Notes: generated from the letters alone by a model not told the origin. A DNA stretch of 28,224 bases from Prolixibacteraceae bacterium (GCA_007116765.1 SKHV01000118.1:1-28224), one strand, 5' to 3'. Shown: positions 1 through 8,426, numbered from the stretch's first letter. Translations and numbers: made by a program.

Positions 1-2
1 AT

Positions 3-53
3 AAGCAAACTGTTAGTTTTGTGGGGTTTGGAGCATTGTTTAGTTCAACATGA
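3..53 (+). CDS. C-terminal tail of an unidentified ORF (possible integron cassette gene)
   Basis: The frame starting at base 3 is open from the window edge to a TGA at 51-53 and encodes 16 residues, KQTVSFVGFGALFSST. Only the last codons are present, so no family can be assigned. Its stop codon lies a few bases inside the left end of the attC-like inverted repeat (43-107), which is where cassette genes commonly end. The fragment VSFVGFG recalls the HU-family core, but nothing after it matches HU. Frame 1 is also open here (to TGA at 136-138), so the choice of frame rests mainly on the position of the stop. Low confidence. Confidence 0.25.
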   Translation, partial: KQTVSFVGFGALFSST

Positions 54-107
54 GCTTCAATGTAGAGCGTATGCAAGCAACGCTCAATTGAAAGCTAATT
101 GTTATAT
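43..107 (+). other. attC-like integron recombination site
   Basis: The 65-bp element begins with GTTCAAC (43-49), which fits the attC inverse core RYYYAAC, and ends with GTTATAT (101-107), which fits GTTRRRY except at one position. Between them the arms pair as in a folded attC. AACA 47-50 pairs with TGTT 100-103. An unpaired spacer follows (51-52 against 97-99). AGCTTCAAT 53-61 pairs with ATTGAAAGCT 87-96, leaving A93 extrahelical. After an internal loop (62-64 against 86), GAGCGT 65-70 pairs with ACGCTC 80-85 around a terminal loop. R box, spacer, L box, extrahelical base and variable end are the known parts of attC sites, and the length is within their usual range. No integrase gene is in the window. 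Confidence 0.6.
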
Positions 108-757
108 CCCGGTTTTTCAACATAAGTACCCCAATTGATACTTCGCAAGGTAAAAAAGAATTTCAAAAAATAGCCGACGAGTTAATCGACAAAAAAAGAC
201 CGGGTGAATACAACCAGGCCGTGATGGAATTTGGCGCATTACATTGCACTCCAAAAATTCCCAATTGCGCTAACTGTCCTCTGCAAGAAAAATGCATGGC
301 ATATGCAAATAAAAATGTACTACAATTGCCTGTGAAAAAACGAAAAACAAAACAAAGCTTCAGATATTTTAACTATTTGGTAATTGAACAGAACAACAGC
401 ATATTCTTTTATCGAAGAAGAAATAAGGACATTTGGAAAAACCTCTTCGAGTTTCCTTTAATAGAAACTACAACCGATACCGATATTGCTCAGCTTATAC
501 AAACCAAAGAGTGGCTTAATCTTTTTGGCAAGCAGCCAGTTGTTATTACCAACGCGTTTCCTCCGGTAAAACACGTGCTTTCTCACCACATAATAATGGC
601 GCGTTTTATACATGTATCGTTACATAAATCCGTAAAAATATCCTGTAATTTCATTAAATGGAACAAACATGAACCCTTAAAAATACCAGTATCCCGAATT
701 ATAGAAAAGCATATTGATAACGTAACAAGCATAAATCCGATATCAACAAACCAGTAA
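102..757 (+). pseudogene. mutY: A/G-specific adenine DNA glycosylase MutY, C-terminal fragment lacking the catalytic half
   Basis: MutY removes adenine mispaired with 8-oxoguanine. The open frame reads VISRFFNISTPIDTS from base 101 onwards. It continues through the iron-sulfur motif C-x6-C-x2-C-x5-C (the CTPKIPNC-ANC-PLQEKC region, about 247-300) and a NUDIX-like C-terminal domain. That domain carries the 8-oxoG-reading segment KHVLSHH. In E. coli MutY the catalytic Asp lies six residues before the equivalent Val. Here the frame meets a TGA at 89-91, and the codons between it and the Val (Lys-Leu-Ile) do not match MutY. The helix-hairpin-helix and the catalytic Asp are therefore absent. The first usable start codons (GTG 221, ATG 224) would give about 178 residues without glycosylase activity. 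The homology break coincides with the attC-like crossover base. It may be a true disruption or a contig-end misassembly. The next gene, ssb, is a usual Bacteroidota neighbour of mutY. Confidence 0.8.
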
Positions 758-1084
758 ATGTTAAATTATTATTCACAACTTTTTTACTCCACAGCTAAAA
801 AACAATAAAGTGAAATAACATATTGAAGTACAAAAACACTTAATCCATTACTAATGTGGCTCTTATTTTTATCCTAAAAGACGCTGATTGAATTATTAAA
901 GATTATTTTTGTCAATTCATTATTTATTTAATAATTTCACAATTATTTTCTAAACCAAATGCAAGTTCATCCTTTCAAAAAGGCCTTTCATTAATTTTTT
1001 AGTGGCTTTTTTGTGTAAATTAGTTGAGGCATTAGATTATATTTTTAGCTTTATGAAATGTTAAACTCTTAAACTCTTTACAAC
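758..1084. other. AT-rich intergenic region between mutY and ssb
   Basis: No ORF or RNA gene is visible in these 327 bp. They contain one exact match to the Bacteroidota -7 box TAnnTTTG (904-911) without a convincing -33 partner. They also contain a terminator-like imperfect hairpin (977-1012). The ssb promoter should lie in the last 80 bases, where TTTTG at 1009-1013 stands 19 bp before TAGATTAT (1033-1040), only a partial -7 match. Confidence 0.4.
977..1012 (+). terminator. possible intrinsic terminator upstream of ssb
   Basis: AAAAAGGCC (977-985) pairs with GGCTTTTTT (1004-1012), leaving one bulged G and an 18-nt AT-rich loop, and the T-run is on the plus-strand side. It is 220 bp after the mutY stop and 72 bp before ssb. 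The stem is weak (only three G-C pairs), so this is a tentative call. Confidence 0.3.
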
Positions 1085-1528
1085 ATGTCAGTTAACAAAG
1101 TAATTTTAGTAGGCAATGCAGGCAAAGATGCCGAGATACGCTACCTCGACAGTGGAGTTGCAGTAGCCACATTTCCCTTGGCCACAAGTGAAACCTATAC
1201 AGCCAAAAGCGGCGAAAAGGTAACCAATACCGAATGGCACAACATTGTAGTATGGCGTGGCTTGGCCGAAATGGCCAGTAAGTACATTACTAAAGGAAAG
1301 CAAATTTATCTCGAAGGACGTATTCGAAATCGTTCATACGATGATAAAGACGGTGTCAAAAAGTACATTTCTGAAATATTGGCCGATAATATTCAGTTGC
1401 TGGGACGTAAAGACGATAATGCGGGCAATACAGCCGGAAACGATTATCCTAAAACCGACTCTCAGGCTTCAGGAACAATGAAAGAACCTGATGCCGGAGA
1501 CAACACTGATGATGATTTACCATTTTAA
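1085..1528 (+). CDS. ssb: single-stranded DNA-binding protein Ssb
   Basis: The 147-residue protein opens with MSVNKVILVGNAGKDAEIRY, the standard N-terminus of bacterial SSB. The OB fold (about residues 1-110) includes TEWHNIVVWRGLAE and a GKQIYLEGRIRNRSY segment. It is followed by a short, poorly conserved linker rich in Asp, Asn and Gly. It ends with the acidic tip DDDLPF, which docks replication and repair partners. SSB coats single-stranded DNA during replication, recombination and repair. The ATG at 1085 is the only reasonable start. gldE begins 18 bp downstream on the same strand, so the two are probably cotranscribed, an arrangement common in Bacteroidota. Confidence 0.97.
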   Translation: MSVNKVILVGNAGKDAEIRYLDSGVAVATFPLATSETYTAKSGEKVTNTEWHNIVVWRGLAEMASKYITKGKQIYLEGRIRNRSYDDKDGVKKYISEILADNIQLLGRKDDNAGNTAGNDYPKTDSQASGTMKEPDAGDNTDDDLPF

Positions 1529-1546
1529 CTTTTAATCTTATAAACC

Positions 1547-2890
1547 TTGGAACCTGAAAGTATTCCTTCGCCCGACCCCCTTTTATGTAACATCATTTAT
1601 TACCCGCTAAGCGGGGAAGTAATTGGAGGACTTTTAATCCTTTTACTCCTACTTATTTCATCGGCTCTAATTTCAGGCTCCGAGGTTGCTTTTTTTTCAC
1701 TTTCGCCTAACGATAAAGATTTACTGAAAAACTCAAAGGCGAAAGTTCACAGTATCATTAAAAAACATCTTGAAGTACCAGACAAACTGCTTGCAAATAT
1801 CCTTATTGCAAACAACTTTGTTAATGTAGGTATTGTAATTCTATCAACTTACCTGGTACATTCAACTATAGATTTTTCTGCATCGCCTATACTGGGCTTC
1901 GTTATTGAAGTAATTACCATCACCTTTGTATTATTGCTATTTGGTGAAATACTGCCTAAAATTTATGCAAGTAGTTTTCCTCTGGTTTTTTCAGAACTAA
2001 TGGCCAGGCCTCTTCAGCTTACCTCTAAGCTTTTTTTACCCCTTATCACTATCTTGTTGAAATCAACTTCAACTGTTAATCGCCGAATGGCAAGCAAAAC
2101 CAAAAACATTTCAATTGATGAAATATCTCAGGCACTCGAACTCACATCCGAAGAAGAACTTTCGGAGGACAAGGGCATACTTGAAGGTATTATCAAATTT
2201 GGCACAACCAGCGTCGATCAAATAATGACTCCCCGAATTGATGTTGTTGCCGTTGAAACCGGGTTCAATATTGAAAAGATTATTGATATCATTAATCAAA
2301 ATGGTTATTCACGAATTCCGGTTTTTAAAGAATCGTTCGATAATATTGAAGGCATACTATATATCAAAGATTTAATACCACATCTCGAAAAACCCGAATC
2401 ATTCAACTGGCAAGTATTAATACGCCCACCATATTTTGTTCCTGAAAACAAAAAAATTGACGATTTACTTAAAGAATTTCAAAAATCGAAAGTACACATG
2501 GCAATTGTGGTCGACGAATATGGTGGAACCTCAGGATTGATTACCCTTGAAGACATATTGGAAGAAATAGTAGGTGACATTATTGACGAATTTGACGAAG
2601 ACGATCGTCTTTTTGCCAAAGTAAATGAAACTACCTATTTGTTTGACGGAAAAACTCAACTTAACGACTTTTTCAGAATATGCTCAGTCTCAGACGACTT
2701 TTTTGATGACATTAAAGGCGATGCTGATACTCTTGCCGGACTTCTGCTCGAAATGAAAGGAGACTTTCCTCTTTTACAAGAGAAACTCAGCTATAAAAAC
2801 ATCGACTTTGTAGTAGAAGCTGTTGATAAAAGACGCATAATAAAAATAAAAGTGATTTTCAATAATACTTCTCAGCAAGCAGTTCTCTAA
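1547..2890 (+). CDS. gldE: GldE, CorC/HlyC-type CBS-domain membrane protein
   Basis: The protein has 447 residues. Its N-terminal part is a DUF21/CNNM transmembrane domain (about 25-185) with SGSEVAFFSLS at 43-53 and FGEILPK at 132-138. A CBS-domain pair follows (about 215-345, starting near DQIMTPRIDVV and including VDEYGGTSGLITLEDILEE), then a CorC_HlyC C-terminal domain (about 355-440). Relatives are implicated in Mg2+/Co2+ efflux. GldE was named from Flavobacterium johnsoniae, where it is linked to gliding through GldD. The start is TTG at 1547: no in-frame ATG occurs before the transmembrane domain, and this start is 18 bp after ssb. gldD follows after 20 bp, which supports the GldE assignment over a generic hemolysin-like protein. 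Confidence 0.92.
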   Translation: MEPESIPSPDPLLCNIIYYPLSGEVIGGLLILLLLLISSALISGSEVAFFSLSPNDKDLLKNSKAKVHSIIKKHLEVPDKLLANILIANNFVNVGIVILSTYLVHSTIDFSASPILGFVIEVITITFVLLLFGEILPKIYASSFPLVFSELMARPLQLTSKLFLPLITILLKSTSTVNRRMASKTKNISIDEISQALELTSEEELSEDKGILEGIIKFGTTSVDQIMTPRIDVVAVETGFNIEKIIDIINQNGYSRIPVFKESFDNIEGILYIKDLIPHLEKPESFNWQVLIRPPYFVPENKKIDDLLKEFQKSKVHMAIVVDEYGGTSGLITLEDILEEIVGDIIDEFDEDDRLFAKVNETTYLFDGKTQLNDFFRICSVSDDFFDDIKGDADTLAGLLLEMKGDFPLLQEKLSYKNIDFVVEAVDKRRIIKIKVIFNNTSQQAVL

Positions 2891-2910
2891 AAAATCAATA
2901 CTTTTGCTGA

Positions 2911-3492
2911 ATGCACAACAAAAGAATAATTTTCCTATTAATCATTATTGTTGCGGGTATTGTACTTAATTCTTGCAAAAATAGCACAACACCCAAACCC
3001 CGTGGATACTTCAGAATAGAATTCCCCGAGAAAGATTTCACATCTTTTGAAAAAAGACATCCTTTTAGTTTCGAATATCCGGTATATGCAAATGTGCTGC
3101 CCGACAACACGCCCAATGCCGAGCCTCACTGGCTAAATATCGAAGTAAATAAGCATAAAGCCACAATTCACATTTCGTATAAACCAGTGATGCAAAACCT
3201 GCATTTACTTACCGAAGAGTCACGAAATTTAGCATATAAACATGCGCTAAAAGCATCAGTAATTAACGAGCAGCTTTTTATTAACCACACCGATATGGTT
3301 TATGGAACCATTTATGAAATAAAGGGTAATGCAGCTTCTCCCATGCAGTTTCATTTAACCGATAGCACTAAACATTTCTTAAGGGGCTCGTTTTACATAA
3401 GTGAAATTCCAAATTATGACTCATTACGACCCGTTATCGAGTTTTTACAGCAAGACATATATCATTTAATTGAGACTTTTAACTGGGAATAA
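2911..3492 (+). CDS. gldD: gliding motility lipoprotein GldD
   Basis: The 193-residue protein begins with a lipoprotein signal peptide: MHNKR, a hydrophobic stretch and lipobox LNSC with the acylated Cys at residue 22. The mature part starts with PKPRGYFRIEFPEKDF, which is characteristic of GldD. GldD is required for gliding in Flavobacterium but is also widespread in non-gliding Bacteroidota, so its presence does not prove motility. The gene is 20 bp after gldE, and the PPTase gene starts 3 bp after its stop, so ssb-gldE-gldD-PPTase looks like one transcription unit. No other gld, por or spr gene is in the window. Confidence 0.9.
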   Translation: MHNKRIIFLLIIIVAGIVLNSCKNSTTPKPRGYFRIEFPEKDFTSFEKRHPFSFEYPVYANVLPDNTPNAEPHWLNIEVNKHKATIHISYKPVMQNLHLLTEESRNLAYKHALKASVINEQLFINHTDMVYGTIYEIKGNAASPMQFHLTDSTKHFLRGSFYISEIPNYDSLRPVIEFLQQDIYHLIETFNWE

Positions 3493-3495
3493 GCA

Positions 3496-4122
3496 ATGTC
3501 ATTGATATTCAACAAGTACCAAAACACCTACAGGCTTGCCTTGTGGTCGCTCGAAGAGCCCCTTCAGTTCTTCGAAGAAAAAGTAAAAATGAATGCTGCC
3601 GACCAAAAATACTATGCGCAAATTACCAATGAGTCTAGAAAAAAAGAATGGCTTGCCGTGCGTTTCTTGCTCAGGGAAACCCTCGGGTTTTGGCCGCATA
3701 TTTCTTATACCGAAACAGGAAAACCGTTGCTCCAAAACCATACGCGGCATTTAAGCATTTCACATTCGCGTTCAATGGTTGGGATACTTTTGTGTACAAG
3801 CCCGCATGCCGGCCTCGATATTGAACACATTGAAAGAAATATTGAAAAAGTTGCCGACCGTTTCTTGTCCCCCACTGAAAAAAGCTATCTCGAAAGCTAT
3901 ACAGGAACCAATGGCAAGATTCTATATTGGTGTGCTAAAGAAGCTATTTATAAAGCGGTGAACGAGTCAAACATAAAATTCTCAAAGCAAATCAATATTA
4001 AACAAGTCAATATCGACAAAACCATGTCAGCATCGTTTACTTCAGATTCAAAGCATATCGATTTTTTGCTCAGTTATATTGAACTCGAAGGCCATTTTGT
4101 TGTTTGGACTACCGGATTGTAA
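3496..4122 (+). CDS. 4'-phosphopantetheinyl transferase superfamily protein (Sfp/AcpT-like)
   Basis: This 208-residue protein should transfer 4'-phosphopantetheine from CoA to a serine of a carrier protein. The metal-binding motif GLDIEHIERN puts Asp108 and Glu110 in the expected positions. The downstream catalytic motif is WCAKEAIYKA (145-154) with Glu149. The segment HLSISHSRSMVGILL (85-99) matches the ISHS motif of the family. The length fits the Sfp/HetI class rather than the 120-residue AcpS class. The gene starts 3 bp after gldD, implying translational coupling. The carrier-protein substrate is not encoded nearby and cannot be predicted. AcpS would be expected elsewhere in the genome. 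Confidence 0.88.
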   Translation: MSLIFNKYQNTYRLALWSLEEPLQFFEEKVKMNAADQKYYAQITNESRKKEWLAVRFLLRETLGFWPHISYTETGKPLLQNHTRHLSISHSRSMVGILLCTSPHAGLDIEHIERNIEKVADRFLSPTEKSYLESYTGTNGKILYWCAKEAIYKAVNESNIKFSKQINIKQVNIDKTMSASFTSDSKHIDFLLSYIELEGHFVVWTTGL

Positions 4123-4174
4123 TATCTTGCTTGCACTTTACGTCAATTTTTATTTAAGTTTTTGTGCCGAATAG

Positions 4175-4182
4175 TATATTTG
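4175..4182 (+). promoter_or_regulatory. Bacteroidota -7 promoter box upstream of zwf
   Basis: TATATTTG fits TAnnTTTG exactly and lies 22 bp before the zwf ATG, leaving a short leader. No clear -33 TTTG is found at the usual spacing, so the call rests on the -7 box and its position. Confidence 0.5.
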
Positions 4183-4204
4183 TGCAAATACATAAACATT
4201 TTTT

Positions 4205-5716
4205 ATGAACATGAAGAAAACCGAACCACATATATTGGTCATTTTTGGAGCATCGGGCGACCTTACTAAACGTAAACTTATACCCGCAATTTATAATCTG
4301 CACCATCAAAAATTATTGGGTCACCCTTTTGCAATTCTAGGAGTAAGCCGAACACAAATGAGCGATGAGGAATTCAGGGAAAAAATGCTTGAATTTTTGC
4401 CTGAAAACGAACAAAATAACGATTTTGTATCGCACCTGCATTATGAGTCCATCCAAACAAGCGAACAGGACGAATACAAAAAGCTAAAAGAGCGCTTAGA
4501 CAAACTAAAAAAGCAATTAAATGCACCCGGCAATATTGTTTTTTACCTGTCAACGCCACCCAATATGTACCCGGTAATTCCAATGCATTTGGCCTCGGTT
4601 GGCTTAAACAGCCAGGAAGATGGCTTTAAAAGGTTGATTGTTGAGAAGCCTTTTGGCACCAACCTCGAAAGTGCCAAATCACTCAACCACGATTTACTTG
4701 AATATTTCAATGAAGAACAGTTGTACCGTATTGATCACTATCTGGGAAAAGAAACCGTTCAAAACCTTTTGGTGTTGCGCTTTTCGAACAGTTTGTGGGA
4801 GCCGCTGTGGAACCATAAATACATCGACAATGTGCAAATTACATCGTCGGAATCATTAGGCGTAGAAAAACGGGGCGGTTACTACGACCATTCGGGTGCC
4901 TTGCGCGATATGGTACAAAACCACCTAATGCAGTTGCTTGGGCTTGTAGCCATGGAACCTCCAACCGTGGTAAATGCCGATTCAATACGCAACGAAATGC
5001 TCAAAGTATTTCAATCCATTAGACCATTAACCCCCGAAACCGTGAGCGCTAATGTAGTGCGCGGTCAATACACTTCGTCACGGATTAAAGGCATCGAAGT
5101 GCCCGGCTACAGGGAGGAAGAGGGAGTGAACAAGCAAAGTCGCACCGAAACCTTTGTTGCCATGAAACTGCAAATCGATAACTGGCGATGGAGCGGAACC
5201 CCGTTTTTTATCCGCACGGGCAAAAAAATGCCAACCCGCGTTACCGAAATTGTAATAAATTTCAGGCCGGCTCCGCACCTCTTGTTCAACTCGGGCGAAG
5301 AACAAAAATCGCAACCTAACCAATTGGTTATACGCATACAGCCCGACGAAGGGATACTCATGAAAATGGGGCTTAAAGTTCCCGGGGCTGGTTTTAATGT
5401 GCAGCCGGTGAACATGAACTTCCGTTATGCCGAATTGTCGGAAGCTTATTTGCCAACAGCTTACGAACGCTTGCTGCTCGACTGTATACACGGCGATGCA
5501 ACGCTTTACTCACGTGGCGATAACGTTGAAAAAGCGTGGGAATTGATGCAGCCTATACTCAACGAATGGGAAAATAATCCGGCAGCACCCCTGCACGGGT
5601 ATCCTGCAGGTAGTTGGGGTCCGGCTGAAGCCGATAAACTTATTTCCGGACATTTGAACGGTTGGCGCTATCCATGTAAGAATTTAAGCAACGACGGCGA
5701 ATATTGTGAACTGTAA
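4205..5716 (+). CDS. zwf: glucose-6-phosphate 1-dehydrogenase
   Basis: The 503-residue length is typical for bacterial Zwf. This enzyme oxidises glucose 6-phosphate to 6-phosphogluconolactone with NADP+, the first step of the oxidative pentose phosphate pathway. The dinucleotide-binding motif GASGDLTKRK is at residues 15-24, EKPFG at 147-151, and the active-site signature RIDHYLGKE at 175-183, whose His binds substrate. Two ATGs are possible (4205 and 4211), and the first is used here because both follow the same -7 box. The gene stands alone: pgl and gnd, often beside zwf, are not in the window. Confidence 0.97.
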   Translation: MNMKKTEPHILVIFGASGDLTKRKLIPAIYNLHHQKLLGHPFAILGVSRTQMSDEEFREKMLEFLPENEQNNDFVSHLHYESIQTSEQDEYKKLKERLDKLKKQLNAPGNIVFYLSTPPNMYPVIPMHLASVGLNSQEDGFKRLIVEKPFGTNLESAKSLNHDLLEYFNEEQLYRIDHYLGKETVQNLLVLRFSNSLWEPLWNHKYIDNVQITSSESLGVEKRGGYYDHSGALRDMVQNHLMQLLGLVAMEPPTVVNADSIRNEMLKVFQSIRPLTPETVSANVVRGQYTSSRIKGIEVPGYREEEGVNKQSRTETFVAMKLQIDNWRWSGTPFFIRTGKKMPTRVTEIVINFRPAPHLLFNSGEEQKSQPNQLVIRIQPDEGILMKMGLKVPGAGFNVQPVNMNFRYAELSEAYLPTAYERLLLDCIHGDATLYSRGDNVEKAWELMQPILNEWENNPAAPLHGYPAGSWGPAEADKLISGHLNGWRYPCKNLSNDGEYCEL

Positions 5717-5735
5717 TATTCTTCGAATTTATTAC

Positions 5736-5743
5736 TACTTTTG
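5736..5743 (+). promoter_or_regulatory. Bacteroidota -7 promoter box upstream of the dipeptidyl peptidase gene
   Basis: TACTTTTG matches TAnnTTTG and lies 41 bp before the ATG at 5785. A transcript starting about 7 bases downstream would begin after the alternative TTG codon at 5746, which argues that translation starts at 5785. Confidence 0.45.
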
Positions 5744-5784
5744 AGTTGCGATTACTACATAATTCAAACTCAAAAATATTTACT

Positions 5785-7824
5785 ATGAAAGCCGCTCCAT
5801 TTTACTTAATTGCATTAGCTTTTATTATGATGAATTGTACAGAAAAAAACGATAAAGTGGCAAACAATGCCAACGATTTTCAATTTATAGTTGAACAATT
5901 TGCCGATTTACGCGTATTGCGTTATCCCGTGACGGGTTTCGACGATTTGAGTCTGCAAAAAAAGGAATTATTGTACTACCTTTCACAAGCAGCCATTGAA
6001 GGTCGCGACATTATGTTCGACCAAAACTACCGCCACAACCTGGCCATACGGCGCACACTTGAAGCTATATACGAAAATTACGAAGGCGACCGTTCTACCG
6101 ACGATTTCAAAGCTTTTGAAGTGTATCTGAAAAGGGTATGGTTTTCGAACGGTATCCACCATCATTATTCAACCGACAAATTTTTGCCCGGTTTCAACGA
6201 AGCATATTTCACTGAGCTAATCTTAAAAATAGATGAAGAAAAATTCCCTGTAGGGAAAGATGAAATCATCAAAACCCTTTTGCCCGTGATGTTTAAGCCT
6301 GAATTTGATTCAAAACGAGTCAATCAGGCCGATGGTGCCGACATAGTTGCCACATCGGCAAATAATTATTGGGGTCCCGGTGTGAACCAAAATGAAGCTG
6401 AAGCTTTTTACGCGGCAAAACACGACCCGGACGACAAAACCCCCGTTTCGCATGGCCTTAACAGCCGACTTGAAAAAGTTGACGGAAAACTATCAGAAAA
6501 AGTATGGAAAATTGGCGGGATGTATTCCGAAGCCATCGAAAAAATTGTTTATTGGCTCGAAAAAGCACTTGCCGTAGCCGAAAACAAAAAACAGGCAGAA
6601 GTGATTTCCTTGTTGATCGAATACTATGAAAGTGGCGACCTCCGCACTTTTGATCAATATAACATTGTCTGGCTGGCCGACCAAAATTCACATATAGATT
6701 TCATAAACGGTTTTATTGAAACCTACGGCGACCCGCTTGGGCTTAAAGCCAGCTGGGAAAGCCTAGTGAATTTCAAAAACATTGAAGCAAGCGAACGTAC
6801 CATCAAATTAAGCGACAATGCACAGTGGTTCGAGGATAATTCGCCGGTTGATAAACGTTTCAAAAAGAGCGAAGTGAAAGGCGTAACTGCCAAGGTAATC
6901 ACAGCAGCCATGCTGGGCGGCGATTGCTATCCGGCAACACCCATCGGCATTAATCTACCCAATGCCGACTGGATCCGGAAAGAGCACGGTTCGAAATCGG
7001 TTACAATCGAAAATATTACCTATGCCTATGACCAGGCAGCTCAAGGTAGTGGCTTTCTTGAAGAATTTGCCTTTTCGGAAGAAGAAATTGAATACCAGCG
7101 AAAATATGGCTTTTTAACCAACAACCTGCATACCGATATGCACGAGTGCCTTGGGCATGGCTCAGGCCAGTTGTTACCCGGAGTGAAAGGCGATGAGCTA
7201 AGGGCTTACGGTGCAGTGATTGAAGAGTGCCGGGCCGATTTGTTTTCGCTCTACTATATGCCCGATACAAAACTGGTAGAGCTGGGGCTATTGCCCAACA
7301 ACGAAGCTTTCAAGGCAGCTTACGACAGTTATATCCGTAACGGGATGATGACACAACTTACCCGGGTAAAACTAGGCGATAACATTGAGCAGGCACACAT
7401 GCGAAACAGACAACTGGTTGCAAAATGGACCTACGAGAATGGTAAAGCCGATAAAGTAATTGAACGTAAGGTAGTTGATGGCCGTAGTTATTTCGTGATA
7501 AACGATTACGAAAAACTGCGCGGGCTGTTTGGTGAACTGTTGGCCGAAATCCAGCGCATCAAATCGGAAGGCGATTACAACGCAGCACTTCAACTGGTAG
7601 AGAATTACGCCGTTAAGATTGAATATGAACTTCACAAAGAAGTACTCCAACGCTACGAAAAACTAAATCTTGCCCCATACAGCGGATTTGTAAACCCGGT
7701 GTATAAGGTTGAAAAAGATGAGAACGGCAATATTATTGATGTTACGCTCGATTACACTGAAGATTATACAGAGCAAATGATGCGTTATTCAAAGGAACAT
7801 TCGTTTTTGCCGGTATATAATTAG
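5785..7824 (+). CDS. dipeptidyl peptidase III (family M49), predicted lipoprotein
   Basis: The product is a 679-residue zinc exopeptidase that removes dipeptides from the N-terminus of oligopeptides. The zinc motif HECLGH is at residues 453-458, and EECRAD follows at 480-485 with Glu481 as third ligand. The 28-residue spacing between His453 and Glu481 matches what I recall for the Bacteroides thetaiotaomicron enzyme rather than the longer human spacing. The N-terminus MKAAPFYLIALAFIMMNC is a lipoprotein signal with the Cys at 18, so the enzyme is probably anchored in the cell envelope. The ATG at 5785 is chosen because the earlier TTG at 5746 would add 13 residues before the signal peptide and lies almost in the promoter. 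The gene appears to be monocistronic. Confidence 0.93.
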   Translation: MKAAPFYLIALAFIMMNCTEKNDKVANNANDFQFIVEQFADLRVLRYPVTGFDDLSLQKKELLYYLSQAAIEGRDIMFDQNYRHNLAIRRTLEAIYENYEGDRSTDDFKAFEVYLKRVWFSNGIHHHYSTDKFLPGFNEAYFTELILKIDEEKFPVGKDEIIKTLLPVMFKPEFDSKRVNQADGADIVATSANNYWGPGVNQNEAEAFYAAKHDPDDKTPVSHGLNSRLEKVDGKLSEKVWKIGGMYSEAIEKIVYWLEKALAVAENKKQAEVISLLIEYYESGDLRTFDQYNIVWLADQNSHIDFINGFIETYGDPLGLKASWESLVNFKNIEASERTIKLSDNAQWFEDNSPVDKRFKKSEVKGVTAKVITAAMLGGDCYPATPIGINLPNADWIRKEHGSKSVTIENITYAYDQAAQGSGFLEEFAFSEEEIEYQRKYGFLTNNLHTDMHECLGHGSGQLLPGVKGDELRAYGAVIEECRADLFSLYYMPDTKLVELGLLPNNEAFKAAYDSYIRNGMMTQLTRVKLGDNIEQAHMRNRQLVAKWTYENGKADKVIERKVVDGRSYFVINDYEKLRGLFGELLAEIQRIKSEGDYNAALQLVENYAVKIEYELHKEVLQRYEKLNLAPYSGFVNPVYKVEKDENGNIIDVTLDYTEDYTEQMMRYSKEHSFLPVYN

Positions 7825-7926
7825 TTAAAAACGCTTTTCATTATGCTGTTTACCGACAAAATAAGGCAGTATACCAATAAGCAATAACAATTTTGAATAT
7901 TTGCTTGTAGCTTTACTCAAAATTTA

Positions 7927-8262
7927 ATGACTATGAGAAACGAAAATGAAAAATATTGCTTTAGCTGCGGAGCAGTGATAGATTCAAAAGCAGCAATGTG
8001 CACAAAATGCGGAGTGCAACAACCCGATGTGATGAAAAACCGTATATTTAACCACCGCTGGCTGGCAACCCTTTTACTTTGTTGGTTGCTGGGCGTTTTT
8101 GGAATTCACCGCTTTTATTTAGGTCGAACCGGCACTGGAATTCTGATGCTCATTACTTTTGGTGGACTTGGAATATGGTATCTTATTGATCTTGTAATAA
8201 TAATTGTGGGCGGCATGCGCGACCGTTACGGACAATTAGTGAAACCATACATAAACGAATAA
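7927..8262 (+). CDS. TM2 domain membrane protein with N-terminal zinc ribbon
   Basis: This small protein of 111 residues (109 from the alternative ATG at 7933) has a CxxC-x12-CxxC zinc ribbon (CFSCG ... CTKCG). A TM2 domain follows: the first membrane helix contains WLATLLLCWLLGVFGIHRFYLGR, and a second follows a GTGILMLITFGGLGIWYLIDLV segment. The G-x-HRFYLG-x3-G core is diagnostic of TM2. The biochemical function of such proteins is unknown. The gene stands alone between dipeptidyl peptidase III and a strong terminator. Confidence 0.85.
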   Translation: MTMRNENEKYCFSCGAVIDSKAAMCTKCGVQQPDVMKNRIFNHRWLATLLLCWLLGVFGIHRFYLGRTGTGILMLITFGGLGIWYLIDLVIIIVGGMRDRYGQLVKPYINE

Positions 8263-8282
8263 CCCATATTTTTTAAACCTGT

Positions 8283-8324
8283 AGGCAAAACTTCCTGATA
8301 AGATTAGGAGTTTTGCCTTTTTTT
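8283..8324 (+). terminator. intrinsic terminator after the TM2 gene
   Basis: AGGCAAAACTTCCT (8283-8296) pairs with AGGAGTTTTGCCT (8306-8318) with one bulged T, and is followed by an eight-base T-run ending at 8324. It ends the transcription unit 20 bp after the TM2 stop codon. Confidence 0.85.
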
Positions 8325-8426
8325 ATAAAATGTACTTGAGCAAATTATTTTTATCTCTCACTTGATTTGAGTTAAACAAAATAAGAGTTTCATGGTTTAT
8401 TAAGGGTAATCAAAAAAAATATACTC

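Noticed and set aside
1..138. Similarity of VSFVGFG in the first bases to the HU/IHF core, suggesting an HU pseudogene next to mutY
   Set aside because: Only seven residues agree; the frame stops at 51-53 and the DNA-binding arm cannot be recovered in any frame without several shifts. The attC-like pairing explains the segment better.
5078..5491. 137-codon open frame on the minus strand
   Set aside because: Antisense to well-conserved zwf sequence with no recognisable domain.
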